64,000 nt of DNA from NCBI GenBank assembly GCA_949987565.1, contig OX465105.1, positions 16,991,637 through 17,055,636 of the forward strand. Direction: 5' to 3'. The translations under genes and the position numbers were made by a program. This document shows, piece after piece, positions 1 through 12,900 of the stretch (position 1 is its first letter; every line of letters starts with the position of its first letter). The stretch comes from Luidia sarsii (lineage: Eukaryota > Echinodermata > Asteroidea > Paxillosida > Luidiidae). A model generated the notes under the pieces. It was not told where the DNA came from. It saw nothing but the letters and a program-made list of their open reading frames with translations, and searched no databases.

Positions 1-886
1 CAATGTACACGTAGCAGACATCAGTAAAAAGCACCTCCGTGGACGCAGGATTTACCGAGTATTCATCTGCATGTACATGTATACATGTACGTATACATTA
101 CAGTACACATGTACCGGTATGTATTTATGTAAAGAAACTGAAACAGGATATTACACCTTTACTGAGCAAGGAGTTCTATTTTGGTTCATTCTGAATCATC
201 TACATGTACTATACATGTACATGTACCATACAGTATCAAACTATCATTGTAAACCACCTGGCCAGAACCAATCCGTTTAAGCAGTCCCGGTGTCTGATGA
301 AATTTGCATATTGAGCAATGGGGGTTCTTCGCAGTCTTGACTCTTGAGAGACATCGGTGAAGGAGAGAGACTTAATTATAATTTTTGATTTAAATACAGA
401 TGCCCACATGTACATTGAGTACATCTACATCTTAAATACATACTGTACAATACTGTACCGGTAGAACTACCGGTACGTATTACAGGTACCGGTACACATG
501 TACATGTATACATACATGTACATGTACATGTCATGGGCATGTATACATGTACAGGCATGTTCATGTACAGTGTACATGAACATGTACATGTACACACCCA
601 CTGTACCTACACTTCTCCCGCCCCGGGTTGAGACCAAACAGAATCGGCCGTTACCCCGGGACCTGTTAACCGTGCTGAAATGCGTGGAATCTTCCTTGCC
701 CGGGTTTAAGGAAACTCGGGGTTGATGCGACAGGTGGGAACAGAAGTCAGGGTTAACGAACTCCGGGGTAAGAAATTGCTTAAACCGGGGCGGCTATAGG
801 TATTGTCGAGTCCTTGCCCACTCGATACATCATCATGTACACTGTATGTTATGAATTCCTTCTTTTGTTTGGCTTCATCTTTGCAG
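1..886. other. Upstream intron sequence of the SH2B-type gene
   Basis: No exon was found before the acceptor at 885-886. The stretch holds ACATGT-rich simple repeat (about 70-230 and 480-600). The open frames here are translations of that repeat or lack any recognisable domain. The N-terminal half of the neighbouring gene must lie before the window. Confidence 0.6.
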
Positions 887-988
887 TCCAACAAACCAAG
901 GATTGGCATCTTCTGCTTCTTGATAGAGGAGGCCCGGGAGACGACAGCCTTGGAGCTTCCTGAAAAAGACAACACATTCGTCTTGAAG
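887..988 (+). CDS. SH2B: SH2B exon, PH domain middle part
   Basis: Acceptor TTTGCAG and donor AAGGTGAGA bound 34 codons, phase 0 at both ends. The residues [16 protein letters not shown] correspond to TTALEMPDRENTFVVK in human SH2B1. Confidence 0.9.
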
Positions 989-3900
989 GTGAGAATATTA
1001 TTATTATTCCTGAACTTTTCTACATGTCCTTTATACTTGTAGTACCATACATATACATTGTTGTACAGTACTGTATGTGGGCATGGTGTATGTACATACA
1101 GTAATTATAATAAGATCATTTGTAAAGCACCGGTATCAACCAGAAAGGCGCTCATGGCGCTCAAAGAAAAAGACAGAACTTTAGGATTGTAAACTGTGAA
1201 GATTGGGACTTGGCCAGCTTATAAAGGAGTGATTCTAAGTGTTTCTTGAATATTGCAATGGATGGAGATGATTTAACAGTCAGTGGGACTGTGGAGTTGG
1301 TTCCAGTGTCAGGCTGATGCTGCTGAAAAGGACCTGACACCCCAAACTCCCAAAGAGTAGATGGTCTGGGCTCATGTAGCCTTGTGAGATGACTATATAG
1401 GAAACTTACGTGTACATGTACATGTCATGTACATGTATTTAGTGTATATTTACATGTGTGTATAAAAGCTAAATGGTAGACAGAAAAACTACACACACAT
1501 GTACATGTAATGCAGACATAATGCAGACCAGTTGGAAAGCATGCATTCCTTTCGTAATGCATGGCTAGTAGAAGTACATGTACGTACATGTAGTTTATAT
1601 GTAGCTAGTACTCATGTGCATGAGTGGAATGTATACATTGTACAATGTACTGTACATGTACATGTACATGTACACCATACATGTGCCTTGTACATGTACA
1701 TGTACAGTACATTGTTTTGTACAGTACATGTTACTAAGTAAAGAATAACACACAAGATTGTCAGCCCTGTTTTGAAATTAGTGCTCTAATCCATCATGAT
1801 CAGGTGCATTTTACACCCATCCCATCCCAGGGCTATGCTTGACAAGTTCTCCGAAAGGGGGGGGGGGCTGGAAGGGTTACAGGAACGCAAACCAGCTGCC
1901 TTCACTGTTATTGCGCAAACATGATGTTACTCAATAGTCACTCTTTTTGACATGCATTTGTGAACATGTTTTGTTGAGTAATTAGGAGGCCTTGTCCCAG
2001 TCACTGGTTTCTAATTGATAGCTGTGTGTGTCCCATTCAATGTTGATGTGCATGTTACATGTACACATGTACATGTACCTTGTACATCTGCTTCATACAG
2101 TAGATATAGCATGATGTTTGCATCAAGGAGAATGTACATGTAATTCATTGAGGTTTGCCCTGCTCGACGTGATAGACACTGAGTGCTCAGTGCTTTGCCT
2201 GATGCCTGATGAAAACATTTCAGGCAGCTCGGGCGGGATTCGAATCCGCAACTCCTGCTTTCAAGATGTCTGCACTAGAATTAAGCAAGAATGGGGGTTC
2301 GAATCCCGCCCGAGCTGCCTGAAATTTTTCATCAGGCTTCGGGTGTCAGCACTTAGTGTCTATCACGTCGAGCAGGACAAACCTCAATTAATTACATCTG
2401 CTTGTTTAGATGCGCACCTTGTGCTGGTTGCCTGTCTACATGTTCACTCTACTCCATATTGCATAATGACAAGGGTACAAGAAGAGACTTTCATTTCCCC
2501 TCCTACCTGTAAATATAATTACGAAATTCTTCATTGCCTGACATGAGTAGACGCAGATAAACACACTTTCAAAGACTGAAGCACACCTACATGTATCTAC
2601 TTGTTTGTGGAAGGCTTGCCATATCACGTAACCTGTTTGTGCATTCAATTCTGATGGTCCCAGCATGTACAGTACAGTACAATGTACAGTACATGTACTC
2701 AGTGCTTTATATAGTGTACAGGTACATGTACATGTACATGTCGTGTAAGTTTATAGGATTCCTGAGATGTTGTTATAAGATGTAGCCTACAGTAGAAGTG
2801 TCCCAGGAACTCTTGGGGAAAAGTACAGGTAGTGAGTTCCCCTAAGCATGCTAGCAGGGACTCGGGTATTACACTAGCAGACAGGGAAATGCTTCTAGGC
2901 TTAGATGGTCTGCAAGACATGTGCATGTGTAGCCTCACTGTGACCTTATGATCGTACATGTACATGTACACTCTGTGTCTGAAAGATTCTACAGCATTGA
3001 TTCGATTTCTGATCAGCCCTTCTGGCTACCAAGCCGATTATCACCACCCTCCTCCTCCTCAGAGCTGGGAGCCTTGCCCCGTCGTTGAACTTTTTTGGCG
3101 AGGCTTCGTCCCAACACAAGCCAGAGAAAACGTCCGAGTTTCAAACTACATGTGTACATTACACACTGTACAGTATTGCAATATTGCAGTACCACAGAAT
3201 CTGGACGTCCTGCTTTTCAGATTGGAGCAAGATTTTGCTCCTAAGTGAACGTACAAAGCCTCGTTTGAAAGTAAGGTTTAAAAGCCTTGTTTGTTTTTGT
3301 CAGCGAAGGAATGAAGGAAGCTGCACTGTGTCTGATCATGGCTGAGGTACATGTATGGTGTTAAGCGCTACCCTGTGAATTCTGTGTCACTTTTCATTAA
3401 GGAGATTATTGGTGTACACAATAATGCTGGCAGTAGGGGAAAGCCTACTGGCTGATTCACATTTAAATTTTAAACTGATTTAGCTTGTACATGTACTGTA
3501 CATGTACATGTACATTCTACTACCTGCAAATTGTCCACGTACTGGTACAGTACTTGCATGGGCTTAACAACATGTACATGTACATGTACATGTACATGTA
3601 CATGTACATGTACAGTAGGGCTCAAATTTACATGTAGGCCTAGATCTAGATATAAACATCCCCATCACCATTGGGGTTGCCCTGTACCTCAGAATTTTGA
3701 CTGGACCAGAAATTGTGGGTTTTTTATGACCAAAGCTCTAATCTAATGTCACTTAAACATTCACAGGCACTCAAGGTGACTCAACCATTAAAATAGTTCA
3801 TTTTCCGGCTTACCTTGAGAGCAGTGGTTTCTGTGGAGAATACGCACAAAATACAATCACAGTCCAAAATTAGTAGAGATATTATTGTACATGTACTCAT

Positions 3901-6900
3901 TTCACACAGTTGAAGACAAATGCAATTTGAGACCTCTGAGGCTCTGACAATTTTTCCTTGAAAGTGAAATGTCTTGCAGTCCTGTGTTCACTTTCTACGG
4001 GTATAATTATACTACAGGTACAGATTACAGACCATTGTACAGATGTTTAAGAGTACATTTTTGACGATATTAGACATGCTAAGTTGCATACATGTGTGTA
4101 CATGTACCGGTACTACTGTACATGTACATTACATGGTTTACTTTATTCCTGAAACAACTATTTTTATACTAAATTAGTATGTACATGTACATTGTACATT
4201 GTAATTTGATATGATGTAAGTGCTTTCAAAACACCTCTTATGAAAACAGTATGCATTTCTGCCCACCATACAATGTTTTATTCATCATAAAAGGATTATA
4301 TTGGTCTGCATATGTACATGTACAGTGCATGTAGTACCAAAAAAAACTTTTGTGCATACGTGTATCGTGTATGGTTTCCCATTTTTATGGCTTGAATTTA
4401 AGAAGTGCAGTATCGAGCCTTGTTTTCTTTGTTGATTTCTTTCATAGCTGCCAACCATTCTTACATGTATACATGTATTTTGGAGGAATCATTCCTCTTT
4501 TTTGGTAAAAATGTATCTTACATGTACATGTACATGTACTGTACATAAATAGTAAGTATGCACTGTACATGTACATGTACATGTACATGTACATGTACAT
4601 GTACATGTACATGTGCAGAGTGCAGACCAGTGCAGACCAGTATAATCCTTTTATGATGAATAAAACATTGTATGGTGGGCAGAAATGTATGTATACTGTA
4701 TTCATAAGAGGTGTTTTGAAAGCACTTACATGTACATCATATCAAATTACAATGTACATGTACACTGTACAATGTACATGTACATGTACATACTAATTTA
4801 GTATAAGTTACAATGTATGTACAGTGTAGTTTGCTCCGTGATTCCTCGTTTTTAGCAGAATTATTCCACTATTCCCAATTTCCCTTACATGTAAGATGCA
4901 GCTATGTTCTTGTATGTGCGAACTACATGTACATGTACACCTACTGTAGGTGAGGAGGATTAGGATAGACACACTCACACACACTACATACAGTACTTAC
5001 GTATTATACATGCACCTGTTTTTGTATGCTGTACACCTGGGCAGAAAATGATAAGACAAATCACTTCTCAAATTGCAGAGTTATGCAAACACGACGTGGC
5101 CTCTTGTGAAATGGAATACACTCATCAATATTCTGTTTTGATTCCTCTCCAGTACTCGCAGATTATGTACGGTTATGTATTCGCTGTACATGTACATGGG
5201 TGCAGTGTGAATTTTGTGAGTGAAGAGGGGGTATTTGAATGCTTTCTGTAAAAGATTGTCTTCAGACAATTACCTTTTGGAAAGACTGAAGATTGCCGTG
5301 CCAGTGGACAAGCAGAGAGCAGTCTGTAAGCTAATTTAATGAGGAAGTACTGTAATATCTCCACTCTAATTTTGTTTTTTCATTTTCATTAAAAAAAAAA
5401 TTTAATTCCCGGGATGTTTGTTCTTCTTCTTCGCTTCCCCACAGGCGGAGAACAACCTTGAGTACGTAATAGAAGCCCAGAGTATGCAGGACATGCGGTC
5501 CTGGTTGACCAACATCCTCGCCTGCATGCACCTGCCAAATCTACCAAGGTCAGTCAGAGTCACCACCAGGAGGGGGTCAGGGGTTGTGGGCTTGGTCAGG
5601 AGGCCTTTTCGACAGATGCCCAAGACTCTGAAAAAGACAGAAAGGAAAAATTGTTTCAGCCTCTGAGGAAGTCTTTAAAGGCCCAATACAACATTGGGAA
5701 GATCGGAAATATCAATGTCCACAGATTTCCTTCTAATTTACACAGTTTGTAGATGGTCATGATAGAATCCTCATTTTGAAATCTTAAGGTCTGGGATGCT
5801 GTACTGTATGTCTCGAGAAATCTTCACTCAAACATTAACAAATACAATGTACATAATTATAGTTTATTACTCACAAGTAATACACTATTTCTTACACAAC
5901 AGAACGGTGCAAAACCGTGACGTTTTTTTGCCTTTTTCTTCTTTCTCAGAATACCACTTCAGCTAAAACCTTCGCAGGATTTTGCAATGTTTAAGTACAT
6001 GTATGTACGGTATGTGTATAATTTCATATACATGTACTTTGATGTGCATGTTCTGTCCATGCACAATTTGCACACGTATGTTTAGCACACTGTACATGTA
6101 CATGTATGGTACCAGTGTACACAACACAACATGTGCTTGTTTGTATCATGCTGGAAGCTACTAGTGTGGTGCACCATGTGCTTGAGCTACAACTGACTAC
6201 ATGTACACGTGTACATAATACGGTATGCTTCGGTACATGTACCGGTACACGCATGTGTTCAATTTGGATAAAAGTGTCATTGTCAGAGCAATTTCACCCA
6301 TTTCTGGTTCAGCACCAACCACCAAGTTCATTGTTGGAAAATATAATTTGTATTTAAATGAATCACTGTTTATGAGCACTCGCACTGGCATGGGATTATC
6401 TTGGATTGAAAGACATGCATGTACATGTAGCAGTATACAGTTAACAGTAGGCCTATAATATGAACAGTACATGTGTACATGTAGATGTACTCTATGGATG
6501 TACTCAGTGTACATTACGGTATGTACATGAACACATGTACATGTACATGTACCGGTACATTGTACATGTGTACATGTAGTTATGTACCATGAGTCACTAG
6601 GGAAAGGGGATGGGGTGCAGTATGTACCGGTACAGGATGGCAATTTAAATTTTGGCAAATAACTTGGTATCCTTATGCTTAGGATATAAACTACACATGT
6701 ACATGTACTTGTGCCCACACACACAAGTACATGTTGTACATGTACAGTATGTGCATGTCTGCTGAATTCGTGGAATTTGTAGCGCCGTGTACTGTACATG
6801 CATGGTTTAGTGCATGTACGGTACATTACATGCCTGTTACCAGTGCACTGCCACATACATGTACATGTACATGTACATGTGTATACTGTAGAATGTACTA

Positions 6901-9900
6901 GTCATTTCCTGCTACAAACGTACATACACACATGTACATGTACATGTACAGTACATGGACAGTACAAAATGTGCAGACTACAACTATCTATGTTTCTATA
7001 GGGATACGTGTTCTGTGCATGTACAATGTACATCTCGTTTGCCAAGTGATTTGTCACTCTTTAGGTGCAAGTGTCAACTCTGTACTTTCAGGAAGTGTGC
7101 AAGTACACTGCATGTACGTCATGTTTGTTTGATAACCGCAAAAGCCCAAGTTCAAATTTCCAAGGTTTTTGTCTGTTGATACACTGCACACACAATGCAC
7201 TTTACATGTGCATGTACTGTACATGTACTGTACATGTACAGGTGATGTACGGTACACTTTTCATACACGTACATGTACATGTATGTGTATTTATAAATGT
7301 ATGTTGTACGCATAGAAATTTACAGTAAATGTGTACATATACATGTAAATTTATGTAAGTGCACATTTTGTGCTGTTTGCCTGTTACACTCTCAAGATTG
7401 AAAGTCTGCTCATATGTGTACATTGTACACATACTGTACGTGTACGATTACAACTTTACTCATGCACTGTACATGACATGTGGCTGTATATTTGTACTGT
7501 ATATTGCTAAGAACTCAAATTTTCTTAAAATTCCTGTAAAGTGCAGTATGTAGGGATTTAAAAAAAAAGGGGTTTCAGAAAACTTTTTCCTAAATGTTTC
7601 TCAATAACTAAGGGCACAGTTTGCCAAACAAGAAAATTCCTTACTTACTGTACAGTATACCGGTAATTGAAAAATCTTCCTGTGTATGTAAGTTGGGAAC
7701 AATTTCAGTCCAAAGATTCACTGTACAAAATGTTCATGTAGGGATGGTTTCTTCCAATTGCTTTAGGAAACAGGAAGTTAGGAATGTTCCTATAATTAGG
7801 AATGTTTGTGGACTTACATGTAGACATGACTACTCTTCCTTCATGGAAGTGCAAAATACACATTTTCCTAACTTTTATGAGATGGACCCCTGGGGTGAAT
7901 TTTACCAAGCCTTACCACGCATCGTAACTCACAAATGATAATAACAATAATACCGATAATTAATTAATGATATTGAAATCTTACACTGCGCCAACTTCAT
8001 CCTTCACTTTGGCCTACATGTACATGTGTACATGTTTGTGTACTGTAAATGAAAATGTACATCATACATGTAGTTCTAATCTGCATGTACACTGTACATG
8101 TACGCACGGCTAGGAACATTACTATGCCCATTTGCCCCATTGTTCTTACTGTTCTTCCAGTAATTAGAATGAGTTACATGTACATGTACATGTATTGTAA
8201 TGATGACAAGTCTCAGGACTTCAGGGCTGGATTTCACAAAGCCTTATGATGCATCGTAGCTCAACTTATGATTGATAACCCATCGTAAGTTGCGATAGGT
8301 CATATGGTTTCTGTGCATCACTCATCATCTTGCGATTGATCGTAAGTTACGATGAGTTTGGTGAAATTGACTGCTGCAAAAGGAACCCTTTTGTGCCCGG
8401 GTTACATTGCATGTCTGAGGATGCGTGCTCCACACCCCACCCCCTCCCACACACATTGCACACACATTCACACTCGTGCATAATTTGTGAATCATGTTTG
8501 TCTGTCGCCCTCAGGAGACCTTTGCCGAGCGTGCCCCACTCTCCAGAGCCCCAGAACCCTTCCTCTTCCTTCAGTTTGCTCCGGCCGAAACCCAATCTCA
8601 CTGTCCAAATCCCGCAGTCTGGTGAGTTTAAGATTCCGTGGACCCATAATCCAGTGGACCCATAATCTGGCCGATTTCCGACCCGCTTTACTGAGGGGAG
8701 AAAGGGAGAAAGGGAAGGAGGGAGGGAAGGAAGGGGGGAGGGAGGGAAGGAGGGAGGGAGGGAGGGAAGGATGGAGGGGGTTGTTGGCTAAGAAAGATGA
8801 GAAGAAGAAGAATGAAGGAACCTTTAGAAAAAGAAGTAAAAAACAGGTCTGTGAGTCTAAACCAATGGTCATTCAATCTTTGAGTGGGCCGGCAGCTGTT
8901 ATGGGGGTTAAGGAGTGCCAGTTTCCAACTCAAGTCTTCACCCAGTTATTTCTAGTGACTTTGGGTTTGAAATGCCACGTGTTTTTGCCATCGTGCGCCA
9001 TATTATTTGGAGATGGGGGGGGGTAGGGTGGGGTTTCTTCATAGCCCCGAGACATGCCTTAAGCTGGCCCCATGCAGCCCCACTTGGTCTGGATTCCTTC
9101 AGACTCCATCTGCAGATCATTTTTCATGAATGAGATATGACTTTGCCTCCAGGAGAATGTAATCCAATGAGGGGTCTTTGCCTTTAAGTACTCTAGATGT
9201 GTAATTAGCACTGAATGCTCATCTTCATTGAATTAGATCATTTTGAAAGGGAAAAAAACAGGGTATTTCTAATTCTCAGCTGTATTTTACGTGTATGATT
9301 ACAGAATCAAGGTCAGAATAGTTTGCAGTGACAGCAAATAATCTCATTTTGTTTTTGAGTTTGTATGAATTTGAGAAGAAGATTTGAAATTGTTTGGGTC
9401 ATTCTATTCAGTTTAATGTTATTTCTGGTCTGTATATTGCTTCTTTTACTAAAACAATTATTGATCAATTTGTGGCAGACTTTTCCTCGAACGGACCCAA
9501 TTCGAGGAGTCCCCTGACGCCGGAACACTCCGTGGAAGGCTTCTCCAGTCGCGACCCCAGCCCCCCTGCCTCCCCGCCGCCCCGGATACCGCCGAGGCGT
9601 CGCCACGGCAACAGCCTGGACCGGTTGCCCAGCAACGGCTCGGATGTGCCCACGACCCCCGAGCTGCCCACCTTGCAGACTCAGTCGCGACTTCTCGGTG
9701 AGTGTGGAGGAGGGGGATTTTACACACCCCCCCCCCCCCCCCCCCGGGATTGCCTTGCCCGTATGCCCGTGTCTGTGCTTTGCCATTTCTAAATTCTATT
9801 TGAAATCCCACCATCCTTCACCGCTGCCAAATGTGACACACTCTGCAAATTTCTCACAATTTTGATTTACACGTGGATGGAAAGGCCATTTGATAAGCTA

Positions 9901-12900
9901 TGAATTGATGTATGTTTGAGGCCTGCAGCACATTGCATTTTCAAGTTATCGGAAAATGTGTACATTCATACTCAGACATTTTTTTTTCTAAAGACTTGAG
10001 GAGACACAAACCATTTAAAGAAGAAATCAAGGATGAAACCATTGAGCAGAAACTCGTTGATATTCTTTCTTTTAAAATTTAGGATAAATAAGTTTGCGGA
10101 GACACCATGTAAATTCTCTTTTGTGAGTAAGTGTGGTTCTGAAAAGAACCGGAACCACACTTACTCACAAAAGAGAACCACACTTACTCACAAAAGAGAA
10201 TTAACATGGTGTCTCCGCAAACCTATTAATTTTTATCCTGATATTCTCACAATGCAAACCTTCAAATCTCATTTTAAAATTTAATTTATCATTTCTGGTT
10301 GTGGATATTGAGAATATACAGTAGGTATAGTAGATGTGTATACAGCAACTTGAGTACCTTTTTTGAAGAGTGGGTCCCAAATAAAAAAAAAAGGGGGTTG
10401 GATAAGTAATGGGTATAGTACATGTAGTATGCGTGCTCGTACATGCACGTAGGATATTTGTCCGTGCTTTGGTACATTTTACAGCAATTCTGCGAGTCAA
10501 CATTCCGTATTCTTTATCTAAATCAGTCAGCGGTAATCAGACACGGGGGGGGCTTCGAATCAACGGTGAGTATTAGTGCGGTGACTTCTTGTTGCAGTGC
10601 AGTGTGTGCTATGGGGTTGCTAGTAGAGGTGTCTGATCAAAGAGGGCATTAGTCCTCTGGGACGGTGTTTATTGGCCCGCATCCGTTTGCCTGCAACCTG
10701 CTTTCCTAGTGAACAATGTCAATTTCAATGTACAGTACATATACTGTACATGCATGGTACCGTGTACATGTACTGTACATGGACAGTTGCTCGCTGTGTA
10801 ATCGGTGTACCGGGGTAGTCAATCTTGCTATGTCTCAGTGTATGTGCTGTACAGACATGGGCACTACACTCTACAGTACATTGGCTCTCCTCTGCAGTAC
10901 ATGTGTGTACATGTGTATACCGTACATGTGCATGTACATGTACATAAGTACAATAGTACATGTAGGAAAGGACCATATGATGTACATGTGTATACCGTAC
11001 ATGTACATGTACATGTACATACATGTACTGTAAGTACATGTAGGAAAAGTACCATAGGATGTACATGTATATACCGTACATGTACATGTACATAAACTTT
11101 GATGTAGGAAAAGTACCATATGATGTACATGTGTAGATGTACCGGTATGTATTACATACAATAATTTTTTTGTTAATGTGTACCCCAACCCAAAGTACAC
11201 AAGCAGCAACATTTACATATGTACATGTACATGTACTGTACATGTAGCTGTATCGTTTAGTTTGAACACAGTCAGATCAGACACAGAAATGTACCATGGC
11301 TTTATTCAATACATTGCAATAGTTTTCAAATCGTTTGCATGCTAGTACAGTAGATCCAATGCAAAGCGTACATGTACATGTACATGGGCTGTAAACCGGT
11401 ACACAAAAGTGTACATGTACATGCTGTGTAACTCTGAACATTGTTGGCCAAACAAGTCACACATTGGACACAAAGACGGAGGGATCAATTCTGAGCCCCC
11501 CACTCCTTCGCCTTGAACTTTCACTAACACATAAACACATGAACATGTGCAAGCACCCTGCTCCCAATGTATGACTGCCTGACTGTCGGCCAGTGCATGC
11601 AGGGACTGCCAGAGGCCTGTGCTGGGTGATTGTGAAAAGTGGGTCGCCATGGACTCCAGCCATTCTTGGCAGGACCGTTGTCTGTGTCGAGGGAGAAAAC
11701 AAAACCCAGCGGGTGTTTTCAGCAATACAGTGCAGTATTGTAGGCGGCCTTCTGTACAGTATTTGATACGTGAATGTGTAGTTCACACTGTCTGAATGCT
11801 GCACTCAGCAATGTGTATGTACAGTAAAGTGAGCAACTTAAACCCATTTTATAAAACAAACAGTTATCAAAACATGATACGTTGTACATAATACACCACA
11901 TATCCAGTTTTTCGTGGTTTCACTCGATGAAAAGTACAAGAGTGAAGTACATACTGGTACACAGTTCCACACCGTGACGTAGGCTACCCGGAAATTCAGA
12001 TTCAATTGGCAGGTTTGATCATTACCGGTCGGCATTACATGTACATGGTTCAAGCAGCTCAGCAGTGGTCCCATTTAAATGTGATGAAACACAAGTGCCT
12101 TGACCTCTTTCAATAAAACTCATACAGTACCTTATATTTATATGTGTATGGTATGTTTGTACCAGGAAGTATACCTCTTCTTTATTAAATTAATTGATAG
12201 AGATCTCAATTTGAAAAAGAAAATGAAAAAATTGAAGTACATGTACATGTACAGTACTGTACATGTACATGAAATACATGTACATGTACATGTACTTACA
12301 TACATGTACATTTATGTACATCTAATGCAGTACCTGGTCATGTACGTTTACAGTAAATATTTCCTTGCAAGCTTCATAGATTCTGTGAATCATATGCCAT
12401 TACATGTACAAGCATTTCACAGAATGAGGAGTTTTTGTTTCAATGTTTACAATACTGTAGGTTTTTTTGTTACAGATGTGCACGTGCACATGTTCAAGCA
12501 TGCTTTCTCAAGGAGGTTTCAGCTTTGAAGTGCTGTGCATCAGTTTTGACTTTCCTTGAACCCAATTTCCCAACTGTTTCCTATTAGTGCGTGCACGTGC
12601 ACACATTACATGATGTGTAGATCTTAATACTATGCACATTATGAAGGAAGTTACCATCTTGCCTTGGACTGTGATATACAGTACATGTTAGATCATGGAG
12701 GAATACAGTGTAAGTACATGTACTTATTCCTTCATGGTTGGATGTACACACTTCAGTGCAAACTTCCCATGGCTGGTTTCATTTCTCTCTTTCCCATTTT
12801 TGGTCCATGAATTTTCTTTGATATTAAGCAGCAAACAGTGCCTCCCACTGGTACATGTATACACATGTACATCTTTGTTTCTATATTTACGGTAATGTCA

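Larger units (their letters stand above)
60..12900. repeat. Region dense in ACATGT (ATGTAC) simple repeats
   Basis: Tens of tracts of alternating ACATGT/GTACAT occur through the first 12.9 kb, the longest near 3569-3613 and 4565-4616. ACATGT is its own reverse complement, so each tract can fold on itself and both strands read alike. After 13 kb such tracts are rare. Most open frames here are Met/Tyr/Cys/Thr/His/Val translations of the repeat. Confidence 0.9.

Noticed and set aside
6197..6856. 219-residue minus-strand open frame
   Set aside because: Composed of His/Val/Cys/Tyr/Thr translations of ACATGT repeats, with no domain or codon bias.
8492..8933. Ser/Pro/Phe-rich minus-strand open frames opposite the SH2B exon
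   Set aside because: Produced by the GGGA-rich tract and the antisense of a real exon.
9458..9814. Minus-strand Gly/Arg-rich open frame
   Set aside because: Antisense of the SH2B proline-rich exon.
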